Of a DNA stretch of 64,000 nt, positions 17,686 through 25,713 are shown piece after piece. The first letter of the stretch is position 1; every line of letters starts with the position of its first letter. This DNA comes from Streptomyces sp. NBC_01264 (lineage in GTDB: Bacteria; Actinomycetota; Actinomycetes; Streptomycetales; Streptomycetaceae). The stretch spans positions 372,001 to 436,000 of the forward strand of contig NZ_JAPEOX010000002.1 of assembly GCF_026340675.1 (NCBI RefSeq). Reading direction: 5' to 3'. The notes under the pieces are model-generated. The model made no database searches. It was not told where the DNA came from and worked only from the letters and a program-made list of their open reading frames with translations. A program made the position numbers and the translations under genes.

Positions 17686-18510
17686 TTGAGAATCAATAGA
17701 ACTGGTGCAACCCTCACCGCCGCTGTCGTCCTGAGTGCTGGGACGATCGCTCTCGGCACTTCGGGGGCCTTCGCGACGGACGCGCCCCGGCAGAAGCCCA
17801 CCATCGTCCTGGTGCACGGGGCCTTCGCCGACTCCTCGGCGTGGAGCGACGTCGTCCAGCGCCTCCAGGCCCGGGGGTACAAGGTGGTCGCCGCGGCGAA
17901 CCCGCTGCGCGGACTGGCCTCCGACTCGGCCTACGTCGCCGAGGTGCTGAAGGGGATCCCCGGACCGGTGGTCCTGGCCGGCCACTCCTACGGCGGTGAA
18001 GTGATCACCAACGCCGCTGCCGGCTCCGCGCAGGTGAAGGCCCTCGTGTACGTCGCGGCCATCGCCCCGGACACGGGCGAGAGCGCCAACGACGTCCTCG
18101 GCCGGTTCCCGGGCAGCCAGCTCCCCGAGTCACTTGCCACGGTGCCCTACACCCGTGCCGACGGAACCGCCGGGACGGACCTGTCCATCAAGCCGGACAA
18201 GTTCCGCCAGGCCTTCGCCGGGGACCTGCCCGCCTGGAAGGCGTCCGTGCTCGCGGCCACGCAGCGGCCGGTCGAGGCGTCGAGCCTGGGCGACACCAGC
18301 GCCGCCGCGGCCTGGCGGTCCATCCCGTCTTGGTACCTCGTGGCGAAGCAGGACAAGGCGATCCCCCCGGCGGCCCAGCAGTTCATGGCCGAGCGCGCTC
18401 AGGCCCACACCGTGGAAGTGGACTCCTCCCACGCGGTCACGGTCTCGCACCCCAAGGCCGTCACCGACCTGATCCTCGACGCGGCCGTCCAGGCCGCCCG
18501 GGCCAGGTAG
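17686..18510 (+). CDS. Secreted alpha/beta hydrolase
   Basis: This 274-residue protein has a signal peptide (residues 1-31, cleavage after AFA) and an alpha/beta hydrolase fold: oxyanion region VLVHGAFADSSAW, nucleophile elbow GHSYGGE, acidic residue in VAKQDKAIPP and a terminal His in DSSHAVTVSHP. It matches EstC-like esterases common in Streptomyces. The start is TTG 17686, with GAAAGGA nine bases upstream. The acceptor substrate is unknown. It converges on the EAL gene across a strong terminator. Confidence 0.9.
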   Translation: MRINRTGATLTAAVVLSAGTIALGTSGAFATDAPRQKPTIVLVHGAFADSSAWSDVVQRLQARGYKVVAAANPLRGLASDSAYVAEVLKGIPGPVVLAGHSYGGEVITNAAAGSAQVKALVYVAAIAPDTGESANDVLGRFPGSQLPESLATVPYTRADGTAGTDLSIKPDKFRQAFAGDLPAWKASVLAATQRPVEASSLGDTSAAAAWRSIPSWYLVAKQDKAIPPAAQQFMAERAQAHTVEVDSSHAVTVSHPKAVTDLILDAAVQAARAR

Positions 18511-18516
18511 CGGTCC

Positions 18517-18552
18517 GACCGTCCCGGGCGGTCGGCGCCGCCCGGGACGGTC
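18517..18552. terminator. Perfect 15-bp hairpin, bidirectional terminator
   Basis: GACCGTCCCGGGCGG (18517-18531) and its exact complement (18538-18552) enclose a 6-base loop. It overlaps the stop codon of the EAL gene. Confidence 0.85.
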
Positions 18553-19606
18553 ATGCGCACCCCGGCGCCGCCGTACGGCGCAGCCATCCGGTCGCGTCGG
18601 CGGCCGACAGGGCCGGGGCCACCAGCCATCCTTGGATGACGCTCACTCCCATGCCCTCCAGCAGGCCGCGCACCTCCTCCGTCTCCACTCCCTCGGCCAC
18701 CACGTCGAGGCCGAGGGAACGGGCCAGATCGACCGAGCAGCGCACCACGGCCTCGTCCTTGGGGTCAGCGGACATGCGCGAGACGAAGGACCGGTCGATC
18801 TTCAGCTCGTCGACGGGGAGCTCGCGCAGCCGGGCGATCGAGGAGTGCCCGGTGCCGAAATCGTCGAGGGAGACGCGCACACCCTGGCGCCGCAGGTCGG
18901 CGAGGGCCTCTGCCAGAGCCCTGACGTCGCGCGTCTCGGCGCTCTCGGTCAGCTCGATCGTCAGCGCGTCTCCGGGCAGGTCGTTGCGACGCAGACAGTC
19001 CCGCACCTCGGCGGGGAATCCCGGTACGAGCGCGTCGGTCGGCGAGACGTTGACGGCCACCGGAACGGCCAGCCCCTCCCTGCGCCAGGCCGCCGCCTGC
19101 GCGACGGCCGTGTCGAGCACGAACTGGGTCAGGCGGGGCATCAGGCCGGCGCGCTCGGCCTCCTCGATCAGCGGGCCGGGCGGTTCGCGACGCCCGTCGC
19201 GGCCTCGGTGCCGGAGCAGCGCCTCCATGCCCGCGGTCCTGCCGGCCCGGGTCGTCTGGGGCTGGTAGCAGAGTTCCAGCCCCTCCGCGCCCAGGGCTCG
19301 TTCGAGGTCGGAGGCGCCCGCCCGCCCGGTGCGCCGCGACGGTCCGGCGAGCAAGGGTGCGGACGAGTTCCAGACGATGTGCACGAGCATCAGCACCACG
19401 CAGACGCCGCCCACGAACGCCACCGCGTCGAGGTCCCGCAGACGTGCCACAACGCCCAGGACGCCCAGCAGGGCGGCCAGCGCCAGGAAGCACAGCGCCG
19501 CGCGGTCAGCGGTCGCCAGACGCCGCCCCCGCTTCGGTCTTCCCCCCGAGCCGTGTTCGCGGCCCCGCTCGGTGTGCCGTTGGACTCCCACTGTCGTGCT
19601 CTGCAC
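18551..19606 (-). CDS. Membrane EAL-domain c-di-GMP phosphodiesterase
   Basis: A short basic N-terminus, two transmembrane helices and an EAL domain. The signature residues are present: EALLR (metal/catalytic Glu), NVSP, ELTES, LDDFGTGHSS, LKIDRSFV, AEGVET and IQGW, so hydrolysis of cyclic di-GMP is expected. No GGDEF or PAS domain is attached. The start is uncertain: GTG 19606 follows ACGGAGA closely and gives about 351 residues, while ATG 19690 adds 28 residues of unlikely composition. In Streptomyces such enzymes influence development through c-di-GMP/BldD; that link is inferred. Confidence 0.87.
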   Translation of the reverse strand: MQSTTVGVQRHTERGREHGSGGRPKRGRRLATADRAALCFLALAALLGVLGVVARLRDLDAVAFVGGVCVVLMLVHIVWNSSAPLLAGPSRRTGRAGASDLERALGAEGLELCYQPQTTRAGRTAGMEALLRHRGRDGRREPPGPLIEEAERAGLMPRLTQFVLDTAVAQAAAWRREGLAVPVAVNVSPTDALVPGFPAEVRDCLRRNDLPGDALTIELTESAETRDVRALAEALADLRRQGVRVSLDDFGTGHSSIARLRELPVDELKIDRSFVSRMSADPKDEAVVRCSVDLARSLGLDVVAEGVETEEVRGLLEGMGVSVIQGWLVAPALSAADATGWLRRTAAPGCA

Positions 19607-19970
19607 TCTCTCTCCGTACTGCCGGAAGGCCCACGTTCGCCGCCCCCGGGGCGACACACCATGGGTGAACGGGCAGTCCGGCGGGCACATGTGCCGTCAG
19701 ATTCCGCTCCGGGGCACCTCGCAAGCGCCCCCCAGCCTGCCCGCACGACCGGACGGTCCGCCATGGGGCTTTCGGCCTCCTCCTTCCGCCTCCACCCCCG
19801 AAGAGGTCCGGGCCGCTGAGGGAACGCGGGCCGGGCGGGGTGCGGGCCGGGACGTCGTGGACGCGGCGGCGGACCCGGAGCAGCGGTGGGAGAGGGCCTT
19901 CGAGGGGGCGCGGTGAACCCGCCGCCACCGGCATCGGTCCCCCTCACCCGGGATGCGGCAGAATACGACC
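19607..19970. other. Divergent intergenic region without supported gene
   Basis: This 364-bp region separates the EAL gene and the TetR gene. Open frames here have Arg/Pro-rich translations. An ATG at 19690 in the EAL frame is a possible but less likely start for that gene. I see no convincing operator. Confidence 0.35.
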
Positions 19971-20537
19971 ATGCCCGCTGCCTCCGGTACCCGCCAGAAC
20001 ATAGTCGACGCCGTGCTGCGGATCATCGGGCAGGACGGGATCGCAGCCGTGACGAACCGGCGCATCGCGAAGGAGGCGGGTGTCTCGCTCGGATCGGTCA
20101 CCTACCACTTCGCGACCCAGCACGACCTGCTGCGCGAGAGCCTCCTGCATTTCGTGGCCGAGGAGACCCGCCATTTCACGGCACTGGCCGACGAGTGCTC
20201 GGACGACGGTCTCGACGTCCGGCAGGCGGTCGAGACGGTGGCGCAGGTGGCGGGCGGCGGCGATTTCGACACGCGGCGCATCGCCCCGTTCGAGCTCTAC
20301 GTGCAGGCGGGCCGCGACGAGCGGCTGCGGGCCGCGGCGGCGGAGTGCTTCGCCGCCTACGACCGGCTGGCCACCCGCATCCTGGCCCATCTCGGTGTCC
20401 CCGATCCGGAACCCCTCGCCGGAGCCGTGGTCGCGCTCGTCTTCGGCCAGCAGCTGCGGCGGCTCGCCACCGGGGCCCCGGCCGAGGATCTGGTCGACGC
20501 CCTGCTGGTGGTCACGGCGCCGTGGACGCGCCGCTGA
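19971..20537 (+). CDS. TetR-family transcriptional regulator
   Basis: About 188 residues with a standard N-terminal TetR helix-turn-helix (RQNIVDAVLRIIGQDGIAAVTNRRIAKEAGVSLGSVTYHF) and a helical C-terminal ligand-binding domain. The start is unclear: ATG 19971 and ATG 19953 are in frame and neither has a good ribosome-binding site. Its 3' end overlaps the 3' end of the convergent hexosaminidase gene by 26 bases. The target is not evident. Confidence 0.88.
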   Translation: MPAASGTRQNIVDAVLRIIGQDGIAAVTNRRIAKEAGVSLGSVTYHFATQHDLLRESLLHFVAEETRHFTALADECSDDGLDVRQAVETVAQVAGGGDFDTRRIAPFELYVQAGRDERLRAAAAECFAAYDRLATRILAHLGVPDPEPLAGAVVALVFGQQLRRLATGAPAEDLVDALLVVTAPWTRR

Positions 20538-22170
20538 CCGGACCGGACGGGGACGGGCTTCCGGGGGACGCCCTGCTCACGAGGGCCTGGAAGTCGCTCC
20601 AGGCCTGCGACGGTTGGGCGCCGGACCAGACCTTCTGAGCCAGCGCCGCGAGGGGCATTCCGATGCCGGCGGCCACCTGCTGTTCCGTCTGGGCCTTGGC
20701 GAGGTCGCCCCAGACGGCGAGCCGGCCGCCGAGGATACGGTCCTGGTCCTGGGCGGCGTTCTCTACCTCTGCCGTGCCCCTCAGCACGGACGGGGTCCAC
20801 TGCTCGTAGATGGCCTGTCCGGTGGGGTACGTGAAATCGTTGGGCTGGCCCAGGACGTAGTAGAGGTAGGCGTCGTTGAGGTTGACCACCTTGCGGCCTG
20901 CGTCGAGGTACTCCTCGGGCGGTCGGGCACCGATCTCCTTGCCGGTCCAGTACTCCACCTCGATCGCCGGGTCCGCCTGGACGAGCGTGCCGGCGTAGAA
21001 GCCGTCGTTCCACGCCTTGGGCTGCTTGCCCGCGGCGGTGACCGTCTTCGCCCGGGCGTTGAGCCAACCCGTGGCGAGGTCCTTGATCTTGGCCGCCGCG
21101 CCGTACTGCTCGATGGCTGCCGCCGCCAGGTCCGGGAAGGCCTTCTCGGGGTTCCTGCGGACCAGTGCCTGGTACTCATCGCCCCCGAGGTGCCAGGCAC
21201 TGCCGGGGAAGAGCGGCAAGAACTCCTCGACCAACCCGTCGACGAGAGCGCCGGCCTTTTCGTTGGAGATGTCGATCGCGCCTTGCACCGGCGACCCATA
21301 CGCGTCCTTCAGCTGGAAGCCGGGGAAGAGCTTTAGCAGCGCGCCCAGGTGGCCGGGTGAATCGAACTCCGGGACCACACTGATGTGGAGGGAGGTGGCC
21401 AGCTTTACGATATCCGCGAGTTGGACCTGTGTGAGGTACTTGTCCGGGAGCATCCCCCGGTACTTCCGCTGCTTGGTCTCGATCCCCAGGCCCTGGTCGT
21501 CGGAGACGTGCAGGCCGAGCTGGTTGAGTTTGAGGTCGGCCATTTCCCGCAGCCTGTCCTCGATCCACCCCGGTGTGAAGTACTTCCGGGCGATGTCCAG
21601 GTTGAGGCCCCGCTGGGGCTTGGACGGCGCGTCCTCGATGGTGCCCGCGGCCAAGGACCCCGTGGTGCGCACGGCCTGCTTGACGGTCCGAGTGCCGTAG
21701 AAGACCCCGGCCTCGTCGGCGCCCGTGACGGTGACGCCGTTCTCGTCCACGACGATCTTGTACGACTCGGGTGCGCCCTGTCCGCCGGGGGATGCGCCCT
21801 GTCCGGCGGGGGACAGCGCGAGCCGGATGTCGCCCGCCTCCGGTGCCGCGGAGCCCCCGTACCCCAGGCCGAGTTCCTGCGCCAGGAGCTTCCCCTCATC
21901 GGCCAGCCCGGGACTGCTCGCGTCGATCACGACCTCCGTGCCGCCGTCCGCCGAGACCCGACTTGGCGTCCAAAGCTGTCCGGAGGCGGGAGTGAAGGTC
22001 CCCACGGACGGCACCACGGACGGTGTCCCGTCTGCCGGGGAGGTGGCTGCCGGGGGTGGCTGCGCTGCCGCCTCGGCCGGGGCCCCGGCCCCGTAGCCGA
22101 TCGTGGTCAGCGCGAGGGCGACAGCGCTCGCCGCCCTTACGACCCTGTGCTTCGCGCAGTACGTGGCCAT
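20512..22170 (-). CDS. Secreted beta-N-acetylhexosaminidase (GH20)
   Basis: This 552-residue exported enzyme is predicted to remove terminal N-acetylglucosamine from chito-oligosaccharides. It has a signal peptide (about residues 1-35), an N-terminal GH20b-like domain (to about 170) and a GH20 TIM barrel. The barrel shows RGLNLDIARKYF, QLGLHVSDDQGLGIE, VPEFDSPGH and the catalytic Asp-Glu pair in HLGGDEYQ, plus the Trp-rich acceptor regions WNDGF and EYWTG. ATG 22170 has GGAG eight bases upstream; the frame stays open far upstream antisense to the next gene, which is artefact. No DasR-type dre palindrome was seen upstream. Confidence 0.92.
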   Translation of the reverse strand: MATYCAKHRVVRAASAVALALTTIGYGAGAPAEAAAQPPPAATSPADGTPSVVPSVGTFTPASGQLWTPSRVSADGGTEVVIDASSPGLADEGKLLAQELGLGYGGSAAPEAGDIRLALSPAGQGASPGGQGAPESYKIVVDENGVTVTGADEAGVFYGTRTVKQAVRTTGSLAAGTIEDAPSKPQRGLNLDIARKYFTPGWIEDRLREMADLKLNQLGLHVSDDQGLGIETKQRKYRGMLPDKYLTQVQLADIVKLATSLHISVVPEFDSPGHLGALLKLFPGFQLKDAYGSPVQGAIDISNEKAGALVDGLVEEFLPLFPGSAWHLGGDEYQALVRRNPEKAFPDLAAAAIEQYGAAAKIKDLATGWLNARAKTVTAAGKQPKAWNDGFYAGTLVQADPAIEVEYWTGKEIGARPPEEYLDAGRKVVNLNDAYLYYVLGQPNDFTYPTGQAIYEQWTPSVLRGTAEVENAAQDQDRILGGRLAVWGDLAKAQTEQQVAAGIGMPLAALAQKVWSGAQPSQAWSDFQALVSRASPGSPSPSGPVSGASTAP

Positions 22171-22659
22171 GCTCACCGCTCCGCTCCAGTCCCTTCCCAC
22201 GCTCGCACGCCGGATGGCCGCCCGCGACCGGGAGGCGTGCGCACCGTGGCGGGCCCGGCCGCGTCCGCGCGGGGATCCCTGGCCGGCGCCGCCCGTGCCC
22301 GTACGGAACACCGTGCGGGGTTCCGGGGCCAGGACGACGTGCACGAACCGGCTCACGCCGGGGCCGCGATCGCGGATCCGCTCTCCAGCCCGGGCCTCCC
22401 TGACCCATCCTGACCTGCACGTACGCCCTGTGCTCCCGCGCCGGCCGGCCCGGGCCGGGGGGAGGTCCACATCCCCCGCCGGGGCCCCCGATCGGGGGAC
22501 TTCCGCGACGGGGGCGTGCCCACACCATGGAGGAACGCCGCCCACGAGCCACGAGAAGGCAGCAACAGACGGACGGCAGTGCTTCCCGGGAACACCGGCC
22601 CGCAGAGATCTGCGGGGCGCGAGCGTCCCCCTCGCCATCAGAGCCTCTGGAGCATCCCG
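22171..22659. other. Divergent region between GH20 gene and oxoamine synthase cluster
   Basis: 489 bp without a supported gene. It contains the plus-strand promoter at 22485-22528. The rest is GC-rich sequence with no clear second palindrome on the hexosaminidase side. Confidence 0.45.
22485..22528 (+). promoter_or_regulatory. Shared-architecture promoter of the oxoamine synthase cluster
   Basis: A perfect 14-bp palindrome CCCCCGATCGGGGG (core 22488-22495, centre 22491.5) is identical to the 8.8-kb site. Hexamer CACCAT is at 22523-22528, 31.5 bp from the centre, one base more than at the other sites. The leader to ATG 22660 would be about 125 bases. Confidence 0.6.
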
Positions 22660-24786
22660 ATGACCCTGCACACCGCGATCGACTGCGACGTCTGCATCAA
22701 GTCCACCGTGATGGAGGCGGTCGGCAACCCCTACTACCCCCAGGTCACGGCGAAGGAGAGCAACCGCATCGACTTCGACGGAGTCCCCGCCCTCCTCGCT
22801 GCGGGCAACGACTACCTGGACCTGTCGACCGACCCCCGCGTCCAGCAGGCGGCCCACGACGCGATCGACCGGTACGGCGTGTCCGCACCCGTGCCGGGAG
22901 ACTCGCTCCGCGACGGCGAGAAGCCGCTGCGGCGCGCCGCCCACGACGCGATCGACCTCTACGGGGTGGGCATGTGCGGCTCGCCCCTGATGAACGGCTA
23001 CCTGGCGATCCACCAGGACCTGGAGGCCGAGATCGCCGCCTGGACGGGGCAGGAGGCCGCCCTGCTGTTCACCGCGGAGGACCTTGCCCTGGTCGGTCCG
23101 ATGGCCCAGCTCGTGCTGCTCAACCGGGACACCGCCGTCCTGGCCGAGGACTCCGTCCCTGACCGGGTGCTGGGCGGCACGCAGGTCGTCCAGCCTCGCT
23201 GGACGCAGCGGTTCCGGCACAACGACCTCGAGGGGCTGCGCGAACTCCTGGCGGAGACCGCCGAGCGGACCGGTCACATCCTGCTGGTGGTGGAGGCCAC
23301 CGGGACCGGAACGCCCGCATCCCTCGCGCTGACCAGCATTTGCAAGCTCGCCCGCGAGTTCGGGGCAGAGATCTTCATGTACGACCCCGACGGAATCGTC
23401 AGCCGCGACGGCGCGGCCGCCCTCCTGGGGCACTCCGGCCACGTCGACTACCTCGTGGGGACGCTGTCCGGGGCGTTCGGCTCGTCCGGTGCCTACCTCG
23501 CCACCTCGCGCGAGATGGCCCGGCACCTCATCGCGCAGTGCTCGACCCGGATGTTCGCGGCAGCCCTGCCTCCGTTCCTCACGGCCGCCGCCCGCGCCGC
23601 CCTGTCGGCCCGGCGGCTGGCCCCGGGCCGGGGCGCCACGTGTGCCGCACCGGAGCCGCGGCACGGTTTCATCGACCGTGGCATCGACAGCTCCCGGTGG
23701 GACGACTACCGCACCATGCGGTCCACTCTGGGGCGCGAGCTGGCCCAGTGGGCCGGCAAGGAGGACGGGATCGTCTTCACCGCCGGTTACCTCTCCAATC
23801 TGCACGGCCTGGCCGGGGTGATCCGGATGAACCAGGACGTGACGGTGATCACCGACAGGTCCTCGCATGCGTCCATGACCGACGGCATCCGCCTCGGCGG
23901 TCCGCGCCGGAGCGTTCGGTTCCACCACAACGACCTCGACGACCTGCGGCTCAAGCTCACCGAGGCCAAGGAAAGGACGGCACGGGCGATCATCCTGGTC
24001 GAAGGGGCGTACTCCGTCGAGGGCGACCTGGCCGCCCTGCCGGAGATCGTGTCCCTGGCCCGGGAATTCGGTGCCGAGATCTTCCTCGACGGGGCGCACG
24101 GCGTGGGAGTCACCGGCGGAGGCCGCGGCACGGCCGCCGGATTCGGCCTGGCCCGGGACGTCGACTACATCACCGGTACGTTCTCCAAGGCGTTCGGTGC
24201 CACGGGCGGCTTCCTGCTCGCCTCGGCCGAGGTGATCGCCGCGCTGGACACCTTCGCCCCGGACGACCCCGCCATCACCCTGGCACCCGCGCTGATCGCA
24301 GCCGCCCAGCGGGCGCTCGACATCATGAAGGCGGAACCGCACCGTGCCGCCCATGCCCACGCGATGGGCGACAACCTGCGCAGGGAACTGAGTCTGGCCG
24401 GTTTCGAGCCCCAGGGAACGACCCCGATCGTGTCACTCTCACTGAACGGCATGTTCCGGTCCGCGGAGAGCCCGGAGGTACGGGCCATCACACACGAGAA
24501 CCCCCGCCGACAGGCGCTGGAGCGGGCCAAGGCCCGGATCCAGCGGGACAGCCTGTGCACGGTCCGGGCGCACAACTGGCTCCTGTCCCAGCGCGGCGTG
24601 TACACCAACGCGTTCATCGCGCCCGGAGTGGACGAGCCGCTGCTGCGGCTGAGCACCACCGCTGCCTTCACCGAGGCCGATGTGATGACCATCGTGGACG
24701 CCTTCGTCGACCTCCGTGAGGCGTACCGCAACCACGGCGCGGTCCCGGACGCACCCGCGGCCGGCCTCGCTCTCCCGGTCTCGTGA
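22660..24786 (+). CDS. Tandem alpha-oxoamine synthase (dead N-half, active-looking C-half)
   Basis: This 708-residue PLP fold-type I protein belongs to the family that decarboxylatively condenses acyl-CoA with an amino acid (KAPA synthase, ALA synthase, serine palmitoyltransferase, CqsA). Two synthase-like halves are fused. The C-half (about 345-695) keeps SSHAS (His403), DGAHG (Asp477, His480) and the PLP lysine, Lys510 in TFSKAFG. The N-half (about 75-340) aligns with it but has Gly271 at the lysine position (TLSGAFG), MYDPDG instead of DGAHG, and no SHAS. The N-half also holds a 29-codon internal duplication. ATG 22660 has TGGAGC seven bases upstream. It starts a likely operon with the SDR and FabV genes. 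Confidence 0.9.
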   Translation: MTLHTAIDCDVCIKSTVMEAVGNPYYPQVTAKESNRIDFDGVPALLAAGNDYLDLSTDPRVQQAAHDAIDRYGVSAPVPGDSLRDGEKPLRRAAHDAIDLYGVGMCGSPLMNGYLAIHQDLEAEIAAWTGQEAALLFTAEDLALVGPMAQLVLLNRDTAVLAEDSVPDRVLGGTQVVQPRWTQRFRHNDLEGLRELLAETAERTGHILLVVEATGTGTPASLALTSICKLAREFGAEIFMYDPDGIVSRDGAAALLGHSGHVDYLVGTLSGAFGSSGAYLATSREMARHLIAQCSTRMFAAALPPFLTAAARAALSARRLAPGRGATCAAPEPRHGFIDRGIDSSRWDDYRTMRSTLGRELAQWAGKEDGIVFTAGYLSNLHGLAGVIRMNQDVTVITDRSSHASMTDGIRLGGPRRSVRFHHNDLDDLRLKLTEAKERTARAIILVEGAYSVEGDLAALPEIVSLAREFGAEIFLDGAHGVGVTGGGRGTAAGFGLARDVDYITGTFSKAFGATGGFLLASAEVIAALDTFAPDDPAITLAPALIAAAQRALDIMKAEPHRAAHAHAMGDNLRRELSLAGFEPQGTTPIVSLSLNGMFRSAESPEVRAITHENPRRQALERAKARIQRDSLCTVRAHNWLLSQRGVYTNAFIAPGVDEPLLRLSTTAAFTEADVMTIVDAFVDLREAYRNHGAVPDAPAAGLALPVS
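22852..22957 (+). repeat. 19-bp direct repeat, 87 bp apart, inside the synthase gene
   Basis: GCCCACGACGCGATCGACC occurs at 22852-22870 and 22939-22957. The offset is 29 codons, giving AAHDAIDRYGV and AAHDAIDLYGV. The second copy sits where family members have their single AAxxALxxYGxG segment, so the first looks like an in-frame duplication. Confidence 0.8.
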
Positions 24787-24888
24787 CCCGTGTCCCGTCA
24801 CCCCGCAGGCCGGCCCCCGGCCCCTTCCGTCTCCTCTTCTTCCGTTTCCTCTTCTTGCGCTTCTTCCGCCCCTGAAAGGACCACCGCC

Positions 24889-25701
24889 ATGCCCGTCGCT
24901 CTCATCACCGGTGCCAGCGCCGGAATCGGCCTGGAGTTCGCCCGTCAGCTCGCCCCCACCCACGACCTCGTCCTCGTCGCCCGCAACGTCGAGAAGCTGG
25001 ACCAGATCGGTGCCGAGCTCTTCTCCGCCCATGCCACCCGGATCGAGGTGCTCGGCGCCGACGTGGCCACCAGGACCGGCCGTGAACCCGTACTGGCACG
25101 GCTCAGCGACCCGGAGCGGCCCATCGACCTGCTGATCAACAACGCGGGGATGGGGTACTCCACGGGCGCCTCCCAGAACCCGGTGGACGACGAGATGTAC
25201 ATGCTCGAGGTGAACGCCGTGGCCAAGGTCCACTTCTCCCTCACCGCCCTGCGGGCGATGCTCGCCCGCAACAACGGCGGCATCATCAACGTATCCAGCG
25301 TGTGCGGCATCGCACCGGCGTGGACCGACTCCCTCTACGGCACCAGCACCGCCACCGTCCTGCGGCACACCGAGGAAATGGCCTACAGCAAGGCCCTGCG
25401 CGCCTCCGACGTCAAGATCATGGCCCTGTGTCCCGGGGACGTGAAGACGGAGTTCAACGACCGGGCGGGCATACCGAACAAGACCGACTGGGGCTGGGTC
25501 GACGTCAGCCTCCTCGTCCGGGTCGCCCTGGCCGATCTGCGCAAGGGGAAGGTCGTCTCCGTCCCCACGGCCCGCTACAAGTTCCTGTCCTCGCTGATGA
25601 AGCTGGCACCGAACAACTGGTCGAAGATGTACGCATTCGACCTCGGGCAGCAGAACCCCGACCGCCCGGACACGGCCCACGCGTCCGCGTCCACCGCCTG
25701 A
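24889..25701 (+). CDS. SDR-family oxidoreductase lacking the YxxxK lysine
   Basis: A 270-residue classical-type short-chain dehydrogenase with cofactor motif TGASAGIG, LLINNAGMG and the serine region INVSSVCG (Ser about 136-137). The catalytic tyrosine is present (Tyr150), but the fourth residue after it is Thr154 (YGTST) instead of Lys. The next lysine, in MAYSKAL, is too far on to be the usual one. It is therefore either a slow or altered enzyme, or a structural partner. ATG 24889 has GAAAGGA nine bases upstream. The 102-bp gap behind the synthase is CT-rich. A role in reducing the aminoketone made by the synthase is inferred from position. Confidence 0.9.
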   Translation: MPVALITGASAGIGLEFARQLAPTHDLVLVARNVEKLDQIGAELFSAHATRIEVLGADVATRTGREPVLARLSDPERPIDLLINNAGMGYSTGASQNPVDDEMYMLEVNAVAKVHFSLTALRAMLARNNGGIINVSSVCGIAPAWTDSLYGTSTATVLRHTEEMAYSKALRASDVKIMALCPGDVKTEFNDRAGIPNKTDWGWVDVSLLVRVALADLRKGKVVSVPTARYKFLSSLMKLAPNNWSKMYAFDLGQQNPDRPDTAHASASTA

Positions 25702-25713
25702 GGGAGCCACATC

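Noticed and set aside
22171..22300. DasR (dre) operator upstream of the hexosaminidase
   Set aside because: No ACTGGTCTAGACCAGT-like palindrome is present in the upstream region.
22171..24360. Minus-strand frame continuous with the hexosaminidase, antisense to the oxoamine synthase
   Set aside because: A high-GC shadow frame. The translation is Gly/Val/His-rich with no domain, and the hexosaminidase has its own signal peptide and ribosome-binding site at 22170.
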